Shown in pieces: positions 46,879 through 55,108 of a stretch of 64,000 nucleotides of DNA. The stretch lies in the NCBI RefSeq assembly GCF_003719825.1, contig NZ_RIBS01000001.1, positions 372,001 through 436,000 of the forward strand, written 5' to 3'. The notes below the pieces were generated by a model, which saw nothing but the letters and a program-made list of their open reading frames with translations, was not told the origin of the DNA and searched no databases. The DNA comes from Montanilutibacter psychrotolerans. Lineage in GTDB: Bacteria > Pseudomonadota > Gammaproteobacteria > Xanthomonadales > Xanthomonadaceae. A program made the position numbers and the translations under genes. The stretch's first letter is position 1. Every line of letters starts with the position of its first letter.

Positions 46879-47412
46879 ATGACCAAGACCGCCACCAAGC
46901 CGCTTCCCCGCACCCCCAGCCTCCAGAAGGAGGCTGAGGCGCTGCACGCGGCCGTGTCGGATCTTGTCCGGATCTACCAGTTCCGGGACCGCGACAAGAT
47001 CTGTTGCTACGACATCTCGGTTACCCAGTGCTACGCGCTCGAGGTTCTGGTCGAACGCGGCCCCTGTCGGAGCCAGGCCTTGGCCGAAGCGCTCCGCTTG
47101 GACAAGAGCACGACCACCCGCGTGGTCGATGCGCTGGCACGAAAGGGTTACGTGGAACGCCTGCCGGATTCGGAAGACGCTCGAGCGGTCTCGCTCCGTG
47201 TCACCTCCGAGGGGCGCACGCTGTACGAGCGGATCAACAGCGAGCTCATCGCGCAGCAGATCGACCTGATCCAGGACCTCGACCCGGACGTTTGCGCGGC
47301 CGCGACAGAGATTCTCAAGCGCCTCGCGCGTGCTGCCAAAGCCCGCTTCGTGTCCGGCGTCAGCGTCGGTAGCTGCGCGCCCGCCTGCGGCACCGACGGT
47401 AAGTGCGGGTGA
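46879..47412 (+). CDS. MarR-family regulator with Cys-rich C-terminus
   Basis: A 177-residue winged-helix regulator. The MarR core lies about 25-150 (ALEVLVERGPCRSQALAEAL, LDKSTTTRVVDALARKGYVER, the wing DSEDARAVSLRVT). It has a CysCys pair in DKICCYDIS, a Cys in the HTH region and three more in the tail SCAPACGTDGKCG. The cysteines suggest it senses a thiol-reactive ligand such as trivalent arsenic. It is the first gene of a plus-strand operon with an ArsN-like acetyltransferase, a flavoprotein and a sterol-desaturase-like gene. Confidence 0.87.
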   Translation: MTKTATKPLPRTPSLQKEAEALHAAVSDLVRIYQFRDRDKICCYDISVTQCYALEVLVERGPCRSQALAEALRLDKSTTTRVVDALARKGYVERLPDSEDARAVSLRVTSEGRTLYERINSELIAQQIDLIQDLDPDVCAAATEILKRLARAAKARFVSGVSVGSCAPACGTDGKCG

Positions 47413-47455
47413 GTGTTCTTTTGTCCGATTGGTTGCTACTAACAACAGGTGACGC

Positions 47456-47995
47456 ATGATTGAGATTCGCCCTGCAGTTCCCACCGACGCGCCGGCCATC
47501 ACTGCCATCTACAACCAAGGCATCGCCGAACGCTCCTCCACGTTCGAAACCGTCCCGCGACGGGTCGAAGACATCGCCCTGCGTCTGGGCGAGATCGAGC
47601 GCTATCCCCTGTTGGTCGCTGTCGATCAAACAGGCGCCGTAGTTGGTTGGGCCGGGTTGAGCAGCTACAGGCCGCGGGACTGCTACGCCGGTATCGGCGA
47701 GTTCTCCGTGTACCTGGCTGCCGATGCTCGCGGCCGGGGCATCGGTCGCCAGTTGCTCGCGGCGTTGATCCAGGTGGCACGAGATCGCGGCTACTGGAAG
47801 GTGCTGTCGCGCATCTTTCTGTTCAACACCGCCAGCCGGGCGCTGTGCCGTTCGGTCGGCTTTCGCGAAGTGGGGATCTACGAGAAGCACGGGCAGCTCG
47901 AAGGCCGCTGGCTTGACGTCGTCATCGTCGAGCGGCTGATCCCGGAAAACATCCCCGCAACTGCGCCGGCGGCTGAAGCCGCCACATTCGTCTGA
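47456..47995 (+). CDS. ArsN-like GNAT acetyltransferase
   Basis: A 179-residue GNAT protein of the phosphinothricin/arsinothricin acetyltransferase group. The signature MIEIRPAVPTDAPAITAIYN, the substrate region TFETVPRR, the acetyl-CoA loop ARGRGIGRQLL and the C-terminal VGFREVGIYEKHGQLEGRW are characteristic. ArsN1 acetylates the organoarsenical antibiotic arsinothricin; the place of this gene in an arsenic region makes that role likely. It lies 43 bp after marR and 11 bp before the flavoprotein. Confidence 0.85.
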   Translation: MIEIRPAVPTDAPAITAIYNQGIAERSSTFETVPRRVEDIALRLGEIERYPLLVAVDQTGAVVGWAGLSSYRPRDCYAGIGEFSVYLAADARGRGIGRQLLAALIQVARDRGYWKVLSRIFLFNTASRALCRSVGFREVGIYEKHGQLEGRWLDVVIVERLIPENIPATAPAAEAATFV

Positions 47996-48006
47996 AGGAG
48001 ACCGCG

Positions 48007-49482
48007 ATGAATGCTGCACTCCCTGTTGTCGTGATTGGTGCCGGCCCGGTGGGGCTGGCGGCCGCAGCTAACCTGCGTGAGCGCGGACTCACGCCGCTCG
48101 TCCTGGAGGCCGGCAACTCGGTCGGCGCCGGCATGCTGCGCTGGGCACACGTGCGGATGTTCTCGCCGTGGGAATTCGCTATCGATCGCGCGTCTAGCAG
48201 TTTGCTGGCCAAACACGGCTGGACCGCTCCGGAGCCGTCGCAGTTTCCTACCGGTGGCGAAGTGGTCGAGCACTATCTGAAGCCGCTCGCTGCCACGCCC
48301 GAGATCCAGCCGAACATTCGCCTCAATGCTCGTGTCGTTGCGGTGAGCAAGCAGCGGCGCGATCGGATGAAAGACACCCAGCGAAACGAAGTTCCGTTTC
48401 TGGTGCGCTACGTCGATGGAGCGGGTGAGCACGAAGTTCTGGCGCAGGCGGTCATCGATGCTTCGGGAACGATCGACACGCCCAATCCCATGGGGGCCTC
48501 CGGTGTGCCCGCCATTGGCGAGCGCGCAATGCAGGATCGGGTCTTCTACGGGATGCCCGACGTGCTCGGCGCCCATCGCGAGCGGTATGCCGGCAAGCGC
48601 GTTCTGGTGATCGGCAGCGGGCACTCCGCGTTCAACGTGCTCAGTGATCTGGCGCGCCTGACTCGCCAGGTTCCCGGGATGCAGATCGAGTGGGCGATTC
48701 GCCGCCCGTCGTTGCACCGCGTGCTGGGCGGCGGCGAACACGACCAGCTCAAGGAGCGCGGCCGTCTGGGTTTGACGATTGGCAAGCTGGTCGACGATGG
48801 CGTGCTGCACGTGACGACCAACTTCCATCTCGATCGACTGGAAGCTGCCGCGGATGGCATCGTGGCGCACGGAGAAGGCAAGCAGATCCGTCCCGTCGAC
48901 GAGATCGTCGCATCGACCGGCTTCCGCCCTGACCTGAGCGTGCTGTCCGAGCTGCGCATCGCCCTGGACCACGGCACACAGGCGCCGGTCGCGCTGGCGC
49001 CGTTGATCGATCCGAACCTGCACAGCTGCGGCAGCGTGCGGCCGCACGGCGCCGAGGAACTCAAGCACCCGGATGCCGGCGTGTACATCGTTGGCATGAA
49101 GAGCTATGGCCGGGCGCCAACGTTCCTGCTGATGACCGGTTATGAGCAGGTACGTTCGGTGGTTGCCGCTGTCGCCGGCGACTGGGAAGCCGCACGTCGC
49201 GTCGAGTTGGTACTGCCGGAGACCGGCGTGTGCATCACCCAGTTCACGGAAGAAGACGCGATCGAAGCGAAAAATTCCTGCTGCGCTCCAGCACCCGTTG
49301 CGAAAGCGCCCATCCCTGAAGCTCAATCCCGCAATGGTTGTTGCGGCGGTCCGGCGCCAAACAACGTCGATGCCTGCTGCGCCATCGACGCAGACGCCAA
49401 GGCCGAAGGCAAGTCTGGCTGTGGCTGCGGCTCGAAGGCCGCTCCAGTTGCAGGACCTCGCGCGGTGGCGTGCTGCAAGTGA
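48007..49482 (+). CDS. FAD-dependent oxidoreductase with Cys-rich tail, arsenic operon
   Basis: A 491-residue flavoprotein of the monooxygenase-like group found in ars operons (ArsO-like by context). An N-terminal FAD-binding motif VVIGAGPVGLAAA (8-20) and an NAD(P)-type motif VLVIGSGHSAFN (about 199-210) are present. The last 69 residues carry ten cysteines, mostly in adjacent pairs (NSCCAP, NGCCGG, DACCAI, GCGCGS, ACCK), after the folded core ends. Paired cysteines bind trivalent arsenic well, so the tail may capture or hand over As(III). The reaction is unknown. Nothing indicates a frameshift; the tail is in frame to the stop. Confidence 0.85.
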   Translation: MNAALPVVVIGAGPVGLAAAANLRERGLTPLVLEAGNSVGAGMLRWAHVRMFSPWEFAIDRASSSLLAKHGWTAPEPSQFPTGGEVVEHYLKPLAATPEIQPNIRLNARVVAVSKQRRDRMKDTQRNEVPFLVRYVDGAGEHEVLAQAVIDASGTIDTPNPMGASGVPAIGERAMQDRVFYGMPDVLGAHRERYAGKRVLVIGSGHSAFNVLSDLARLTRQVPGMQIEWAIRRPSLHRVLGGGEHDQLKERGRLGLTIGKLVDDGVLHVTTNFHLDRLEAAADGIVAHGEGKQIRPVDEIVASTGFRPDLSVLSELRIALDHGTQAPVALAPLIDPNLHSCGSVRPHGAEELKHPDAGVYIVGMKSYGRAPTFLLMTGYEQVRSVVAAVAGDWEAARRVELVLPETGVCITQFTEEDAIEAKNSCCAPAPVAKAPIPEAQSRNGCCGGPAPNNVDACCAIDADAKAEGKSGCGCGSKAAPVAGPRAVACCK

Positions 49483-50387
49483 CCGACCTGCGAATGAAGT
49501 GGCTGATTTCACGAACCCTGTTGGGCGCCGTTGTTGTCGGCAATGTGGCGCTCTTCCTTCTGGCCCGGCAATCGGGCTGGAACCTGGAGCTGGTGGTGCT
49601 GCTGGGCACGTTGGGGACGCTGGTCTTGGCATGCGGGTTGGAGCACGTGCTGCCGCATGACGGACGATGGGGCGGCTTGCGGAAAGACACCGCCACCGAC
49701 CTGGCCAGCGCCGCCATCATCGTGGCGATAGTCGATCCCGCGCTCAAATACGGTGGGCCGCTGGTGGCGGTCTGGGGCTGGCAGCTATTCGGCTGGTCGA
49801 CCCCATTGGGTGACTGGCTGACCACGCAGCCCTATGTCCCGCAGCTGCTCGCCGTCATCGTGCTGAGTGAGCTGGGGCGGTACTGGGCGCATCGCTGGCA
49901 TCACACGCACGGCTGGCTGTGGAAGCTGCATGCGTTGCATCACAGCAGTGAGCGTCTGTACGCGCTCAACAACTTTCGTTTTCACCCGCTGAACTACCTC
50001 AACAACTTTCTCCTGGGTGTGTTCCCGCTACTGCTGTTGGGCGTTCCCTCTGACGTCTTGCTTGGCTACCTGGCCGTGAGCCAGCCGGTACTGATGCTGC
50101 AGCACGCCAATCTGGACCTGCGCAGCGGCTGGTTGAACTACCTTTTCAGCACCAACGAAGTGCACCGTTGGCACCACTCCACGGTGCCGGCCGAAGCGAA
50201 CCGGAACTACGGATATGCATTGGTTCTCTGGGACCACGTCTTTGGCACTTTCCATTACGCGCCGTCGCGAAATGCTCCGCGCCGGATCGGACTGTTTGCC
50301 CAGAGTGCCGGCTTTCCCGCACACGCCGGCTACCTGGCCCAGTTGGCGGACGCTTTCCGGCCTGGCTGCTGCGAACTGCGCAAGTGA
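49479..50387 (+). CDS. Sterol desaturase/fatty-acid hydroxylase-family membrane protein
   Basis: A 302-residue polytopic membrane protein with the eight-histidine di-iron pattern of the superfamily: HRWHHTH, LHALHHSS and NEVHRWHHS, plus RFHPLNY. About five transmembrane helices. Members hydroxylate or desaturate lipids using O2. GTG 49479 overlaps the flavoprotein stop by 4 bp; ATG 49494 is the alternative start. Its coupling to an arsenic flavoprotein suggests a redox pair acting on a membrane substrate, but the sequence does not say which. Confidence 0.87.
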   Translation: MTDLRMKWLISRTLLGAVVVGNVALFLLARQSGWNLELVVLLGTLGTLVLACGLEHVLPHDGRWGGLRKDTATDLASAAIIVAIVDPALKYGGPLVAVWGWQLFGWSTPLGDWLTTQPYVPQLLAVIVLSELGRYWAHRWHHTHGWLWKLHALHHSSERLYALNNFRFHPLNYLNNFLLGVFPLLLLGVPSDVLLGYLAVSQPVLMLQHANLDLRSGWLNYLFSTNEVHRWHHSTVPAEANRNYGYALVLWDHVFGTFHYAPSRNAPRRIGLFAQSAGFPAHAGYLAQLADAFRPGCCELRK

Positions 50388-50540
50388 CCTGGAGGGAGAC
50401 GCGGGCGGTCCTTCAAACCGTCACCGCGGGCAGAGGCCAGTTGGCTTCTGAGAACCTCTTCTCGTTTGTCGTCCGGGTGCAATGCCACCGCAATAGAGGG
50501 GCAGCAGGCTGGGCCGCCATCCTCCAAGGCGGATACCGCG

Positions 50541-52127
50541 ATGCGTTACCTGGGTCTTGTATTGAGTTGCGCCGTTGTCACGGCGCTGGCCGCCGCACCC
50601 GGCATGGCCGAGAGCCCGCAGCAGTGGTACCGCGAGGGTGCCAAGGCCGCACGCGATGGCGCTGCCTTGCGTGGCAACGAACGTCCCGCCAAGAACGTGA
50701 TCTTGTTCGTTGGCGACGGCATGGGCATCTCGACAGTGTCCGCTGCCCGCATCCTCGAGGGCCAGTTGAGGGGGCTCAATGGCGAGGAGAACGCGCTGAG
50801 CTTCGAGCGCTTCCCGTACCTGAGTCTCTCCAAGACCTATTCGGTCGACGGCCAGACTGCCGACTCCGCGCCGACCATGAGCGCGATGATGACCGGCATC
50901 AAGACCAACCAGGGCGTCATCAACGTCACCCAGAACGCGCGTTACAACGACTGCGCTTCGTCGCGAGGTCAAGGCGTCGCCACGCTGCTGGAGTTCTCCG
51001 AAGCGATGGGTCTGGCGACGGGCGTGGTCAGTACCGCTCGCATCACCCACGCGACGCCGGCTGCGACGTTCTCGCACACGCCGAACCGTGATTGGGAAAG
51101 CGACGCCGAACTCACCGCCGAGGCCAAGGCGAGCGGCTGCAAGGACATCGCCTCGCAGCTGATCGACTTCCCGTTTGGCGACGGCATCGAAGTGGCGCTC
51201 GGCGGCGGTCGCGGCTACTTCCTTCCGAACACCGTCAATGATCCGGAAGAACCTGGTGCCAAGGGTCGCCGCAAGGACGGCCGCAATTTGCCCGCCGAGT
51301 GGGCCAGCCAGCCGCAGTCCGCTTACGTGTGGAACAAGGCGCAGTTCGACGCGATCGACCCGCGCAGAACGCGCCACCTGCTGGGCCTGTTCGAACGTTC
51401 GCACATGGAGTACGAGTACGACCGTCCGGTGGACGGCGGCAAGGAACCAAGCTTGGCCGAAATGACCGGCAAGGCGATCGACATCCTCAACGCCAGCGGC
51501 AAGAAGGGCTACTTCCTCATGGTAGAGGCCGGCCGCATCGACCACGCCCACCACGCCGGCAATGCCTCGCGTGCGCTCAGCGACACGATCGCGCTGTCCG
51601 ACGCGGTGCGTGTGGCCACCAGCAAGTCGTCCGCGCGGGACACGTTGATCATCGTCACTGCCGACCACAGCCACACCTTCACCATTGCCGGCTACCCGGA
51701 TCGTGGCAACGACATTCTTGGCAAGGTTGTCACGGACGGACAGATCGCGCGTGATCGCAACGGCAGGCCGTACACCACGTTGGGCTACGCCAACGGCCCG
51801 GGCTACCGTGCGCCGGGTCCGCGCCCGGATCTGTCGCTGGTGGACACCACCAATCCGAACTTCCTCCAGGAGGCCACCGTGCCGCTGGACTCGGAAACGC
51901 ACGCCGCGGAAGACGTTGCCATCTATGCGCGCGGCCCCGGTGCGCATGCCTTCCAGGGCGTGGTCGAGCAGAACGTGATTTTCCATGTGATGGCGCAGTC
52001 GGAACAGGGTGTCAGCAGCTTCCTGTGCTTCCTGTACGGCAGCTGCGGCAAGAGCGCCAAGACCGTGACGCCACCGTTGCTCGTCGATGACCTGCGCGCG
52101 GGTATGACGAAGGCCGCTTCACGCTGA
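50541..52127 (+). CDS. Alkaline phosphatase (PhoA type)
   Basis: A 528-residue secreted alkaline phosphatase. The signal peptide ends near PGMAES. The metal ligand Asp59 sits in FVGDGMG, the nucleophile Ser109 in TADSAPTMSA, and later metal sites are in EAGRIDHAHHAGN and TADHSHTF. The C-terminus carries two cysteines in LCFLYGSC. It hydrolyses phosphomonoesters in the periplasm. It lies 153 bp after the sterol-desaturase gene; phosphate scavenging beside arsenic genes is a recurring pairing because arsenate competes with phosphate. Confidence 0.92.
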   Translation: MRYLGLVLSCAVVTALAAAPGMAESPQQWYREGAKAARDGAALRGNERPAKNVILFVGDGMGISTVSAARILEGQLRGLNGEENALSFERFPYLSLSKTYSVDGQTADSAPTMSAMMTGIKTNQGVINVTQNARYNDCASSRGQGVATLLEFSEAMGLATGVVSTARITHATPAATFSHTPNRDWESDAELTAEAKASGCKDIASQLIDFPFGDGIEVALGGGRGYFLPNTVNDPEEPGAKGRRKDGRNLPAEWASQPQSAYVWNKAQFDAIDPRRTRHLLGLFERSHMEYEYDRPVDGGKEPSLAEMTGKAIDILNASGKKGYFLMVEAGRIDHAHHAGNASRALSDTIALSDAVRVATSKSSARDTLIIVTADHSHTFTIAGYPDRGNDILGKVVTDGQIARDRNGRPYTTLGYANGPGYRAPGPRPDLSLVDTTNPNFLQEATVPLDSETHAAEDVAIYARGPGAHAFQGVVEQNVIFHVMAQSEQGVSSFLCFLYGSCGKSAKTVTPPLLVDDLRAGMTKAASR

Positions 52128-52774
52128 TGCTGATGCGCTTGGGAGCGTTGGCCGTACTGTGCCTCGCCGGTCCGTTGTGGGCCGGCGAGACGGCAGGAGA
52201 TGTGGCCGATCAGGGTCTGGTCTGGGTCGCTGAGTATCAGTTGCATGACGCTCAAGGCGATCGCACGCTGGTCGTGGCGCGTGATGAGAAGCGCGTGGAA
52301 TATCGCACGCCCGGTGAGCCCATTCGTGCGTGGCAGCAAGGGAGTGATGGCGTGGTCCATCGCCAGATCTTCCCCGCGGATCGCAAGGTGGTGGTCTACA
52401 CCCCCGGCGACCTGCGCGCATTGGGGCATGTGGTTGCGTGGCCGAAGCTGAGCGGACTGGTCGATCCGACGCTGCTCGACCAGATGCAAGCCGTGGGCGA
52501 TACGCGGATCGCAGGTGAGGCTGCCCAGCGCTATCGGGGTGCGAAAGATGGGCTACGGATAGAGCTGTCGTGGCTATCGACGGCTGCCCTGCCGGCGCAC
52601 TACCAAAGCGGCAGGGGCAAGGGCCGGTTCGAACTCACGCTGCGGAAACTGGAGCGTCGTGCGGCTGACGAGGCATTCACGGCAACGGACGAATACCGCG
52701 AATTGGATTTCGCCGACATCGGTGACATGGAACTGGACCCGTTCGCCAAGCGCTACATCCTTCAGGGCTTCTAA
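52127..52774 (+). CDS. Secreted hypothetical protein coupled to alkaline phosphatase
   Basis: A 215-residue protein with a signal peptide (MLMRLGALAVLCLAGPLWAGE) and a beta-rich mature part. I do not recognise a family; the pattern of strand pairs with EYRTPGEPIRAW and VVVYTPGDLRALG loosely recalls outer-membrane lipoprotein carrier-type beta sheets. Its ATG overlaps the alkaline phosphatase stop by one base, so both are made together and probably act in the same compartment. Confidence 0.75.
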   Translation: MLMRLGALAVLCLAGPLWAGETAGDVADQGLVWVAEYQLHDAQGDRTLVVARDEKRVEYRTPGEPIRAWQQGSDGVVHRQIFPADRKVVVYTPGDLRALGHVVAWPKLSGLVDPTLLDQMQAVGDTRIAGEAAQRYRGAKDGLRIELSWLSTAALPAHYQSGRGKGRFELTLRKLERRAADEAFTATDEYRELDFADIGDMELDPFAKRYILQGF

Positions 52775-53391
52775 GGGCGGCTTCGTCGCGCGCTCACCGT
52801 CAGTCGGTGAGCGCGGCCGCGTTGCCGGCGATGTCCCGCGCGTGATCGCCCATGCGCGCTCCAAGGTGCGAGCCATTCAGTAGCGGCATCAAGTCCGCCG
52901 GGCCGCCGCCGCGATCCACTGCGTCGCCGAATCGGCGGGCGATACGTTCTTCGGTGGCTTACGCGATTCCTCGTCGGCGTCCAGCGCCGCCAGACACTCG
53001 CATACCGGCCGCATCTGGGACGACTCTCGATCCCAGTTCGCTTCAAGGGTGCCGGTGTAGCTCGCGCGGAGCCGGCCCGGGGAAGAACATTCGTGGCGCG
53101 AGCCGACGAGCGGCTCATGGCCGCAAATTCCGACGACGGCCGTGAAGTAATGGGTCGGTGCCGTTCCGCCGCGTTGGTACCAGAGGTGCGGTGGGTCCCT
53201 CAACGACTGGCCCGGTTCGGCCAGGCGCCGATGCATGCACGCGCGACATGGTGATGTCGAGTGGGCAGGCGTATCGTCGGCGGGCGGCATTCTGGTCTGC
53301 ATTGGATGATGCAGGCGGCTGTGGCGACGTGCTGCGGTGGCGTGTTGGCCGCCACTCTCTGGTTCATCATGGACGTGAATGGAGAAGCCTC
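52775..53391. other. Non-coding stretch before the sigma-54 activator gene
   Basis: 617 bp without a supported gene. The activator frame is open upstream to 53158 on a GTG, but that extension lacks conserved sequence. A GGAGAAG ribosome-binding site sits just before ATG 53392. No strong sigma-70 promoter or terminator stands out. It marks the border between the arsenic/phosphatase genes and the injection-system locus. Confidence 0.45.
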
Positions 53392-54333
53392 ATGATCGGC
53401 CGATCGCCAGCCTTCGTCAGGGCGTTGGAGCGACTGGAAAAGATCGCGGCCTGCGATGCCACGGTGCTGATCGAAGGGGAGACGGGAACCGGAAAGGAGC
53501 TCGTCGCCCGCGCCATCCACTATCAGGGCCTACGGCGCGAACAAGCGTTCATTCCGGTCAACTGCGGCGCACTTCCCGACAGCCTGCTTGAGAACGAACT
53601 GTTCGGCCACGCGCGCGGCGCCTACACCGATGCGCGCAGCGACCAACCCGGGCTGGTCGAGCTGGCCGAGGGCGGCAGCCTCTTCCTCGACGAGATCGAC
53701 GCGCTGACGCCGAAGGCGCAGATCACGCTGCTGCGTTTCCTGCAGGATCAGCGCTATCGTCCGCTTGGCAGTCAGCGCGAGCGTTCGGCCAACGTGCGCA
53801 TCATCGCGGCCAGCAACCGCTGCCTGGAGGCGTTGTCGGTGGATGGCAGCTTCCGCCTCGACCTGCTGTACCGCCTCCGCCTGCTGCACCTGCAGCTGCC
53901 CCCGCTGCGCGAACGCCACGGCGACGCGGCACTGCTGTGCAGTCACTTCATCGATGCGGCCAGCCGGCGGTTTGGCGGGCCGGTGCGACCGCTCGATGCC
54001 GACACGCTGGCATGGATCGACTTCCACGCGTGGCCCGGCAACGTACGCGAGCTCGAGAACCTGGTCTTCCAGGCGTTCCTGGTGTGCGATGGCCCCAGCA
54101 TTTCGATCCCGCGACCGGCGGGGCTCGATGCGGTCGAGCCCGGCGGAATTGGCGGTATTGGCGAGCTCAGCTACCGATGTGCGAAAGACCGCGCGATCGC
54201 CGCGTTCGAGGCGTACTTCCTGACACGCGCCATGCAGCGCGCCAGCGGCAACGTGTCGGCCGCGGCACGCCTGATCGGCACCGAACGGCGGCACCTCGGC
54301 CGATTGCTCAAGAAGCACGGCATCGAGCACTGA
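53392..54333 (+). CDS. Sigma-54-dependent activator of the injection-system operon
   Basis: A 313-residue bacterial enhancer-binding protein with no N-terminal sensor domain. The AAA+ domain carries Walker A GETGTGKE (29-36), Walker B SLFLDEID (96-103) and a sensor II-type WPGNVRELEN. A Fis-type HTH is at the C-terminus (SAAARLIGTERRHLGRLLKK). The sigma-54 contact loop GAFTGA reads GAYTDA (76-81). ATG 53392 has a GGAG ribosome-binding site at normal spacing; starts at 53158 or 53248 would add a variable leader. A sigma-54 promoter lies 425 bp downstream, ahead of the eCIS genes, so this is the likely pathway-specific activator. Confidence 0.9.
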   Translation: MIGRSPAFVRALERLEKIAACDATVLIEGETGTGKELVARAIHYQGLRREQAFIPVNCGALPDSLLENELFGHARGAYTDARSDQPGLVELAEGGSLFLDEIDALTPKAQITLLRFLQDQRYRPLGSQRERSANVRIIAASNRCLEALSVDGSFRLDLLYRLRLLHLQLPPLRERHGDAALLCSHFIDAASRRFGGPVRPLDADTLAWIDFHAWPGNVRELENLVFQAFLVCDGPSISIPRPAGLDAVEPGGIGGIGELSYRCAKDRAIAAFEAYFLTRAMQRASGNVSAAARLIGTERRHLGRLLKKHGIEH

Positions 54334-54838
54334 GGCGATGTCGCCAGATGCTGCGTGACGGCGCCTGGCGACGCACGCTGGCAGCGCCGTTTCCCATGCC
54401 CTGAAGTCCCGCCATCCGGCGCTGCGCGTCGGATCGCCTCGTGCTGGCTGACGCCGGCCACGAAGGCGCACGCGCTCGGACGCGGGTGCACGCACGGTCC
54501 ACGCCGATGACGACCCGTACCCGTGACGGCGTGGCGCGGCCCGCCGAATGCCCGATGTCGGCTGGGCGATGTGCCGACAACGGGGTGGGGGCGGGGACAC
54601 CCACCCCGGGTGCGCGCGGCCTCACCCGCGCGAACGTTGATGCGAGATCGAAACCTGCGCCTGTGCGGCGTTTCCGCCTGGGCGCCGGCGCACCCGCCCG
54701 GTCCGTCGCTCGGCGCGGCAGCCCTTTGCGGGCGGGCCTTTGCGCGCCTTTCGACATTGGCACGGCGTTTGCTTCGGTCAACCTGTGGCCGATTCGACGA
54801 CAGCGTTCGAGAACGGCGAAGCGGGCGATGCGAACCGG
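54334..54838. other. Regulatory region of the eCIS operon
   Basis: About 500 bp between the activator gene and the first small eCIS gene. It holds the sigma-54 promoter at 54758-54773. The remaining 420 bp upstream are long enough to hold enhancer sites for the activator, but I see no clear tandem palindrome. Frames through it are GC shadows. Confidence 0.55.
54758..54773 (+). promoter_or_regulatory. Sigma-54 (-24/-12) promoter of the eCIS operon
   Basis: TGGCACG at 54758-54764, four bases, then TTGCT at 54769-54773: a full match to the RpoN consensus TGGCACGN4TTGCW, with the invariant GG and GC spaced exactly 10 bp apart. Transcription should start about 12 bp downstream, near 54784. It is oriented toward the eCIS genes and a sigma-54 activator is encoded immediately upstream. 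Confidence 0.85.
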
Positions 54839-55081
54839 GTGCGCAAGGCGGCGGTCCGAGAGGCCGTGCAGCGGTACCTGCTCCGGCATCCGCAGGCTTC
54901 GGACACGAGTGCGGGCATCGGTGCGTGGTGGCTCGTCGAGGCAGGTGTCGAAGCCGCCCCGGCGTTGGTCGAACAAGTGCTGGAGGCGATGGTGCGGGAA
55001 GGGCAGATAGGCAGGATCCGGTTGGCAGACGACACGGTGATCTACACCCGTCGTCCGGCATCCGACCAGATCCAGGGATAG
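54839..55081 (+). CDS. Small winged-helix-like protein leading the eCIS operon
   Basis: An 80-residue protein with helices around KAAVREAVQRYLLRHPQ, DTSAGIGAWWLVEAG and VEQVLEAMVREGQI, then a short beta hairpin IRLADDTVIYTRRP, the outline of a winged helix. I do not recognise a named family. It starts at GTG 54839 if the predicted sigma-54 start site near 54784 is right; a GTG at 54785 would add 18 residues but leave no leader. It precedes the DUF4255 gene by 27 bp and may be a regulator or assembly factor of the particle. Confidence 0.6.
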   Translation: MRKAAVREAVQRYLLRHPQASDTSAGIGAWWLVEAGVEAAPALVEQVLEAMVREGQIGRIRLADDTVIYTRRPASDQIQG

Positions 55082-55108
55082 CAGTGATCCACGGACGGAG
55101 CGGCAGGC

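Noticed and set aside
53158-53391. Longer start for the sigma-54 activator
   Set aside because: The extra 78 residues lack conserved sequence, while ATG 53392 has a proper ribosome-binding site.
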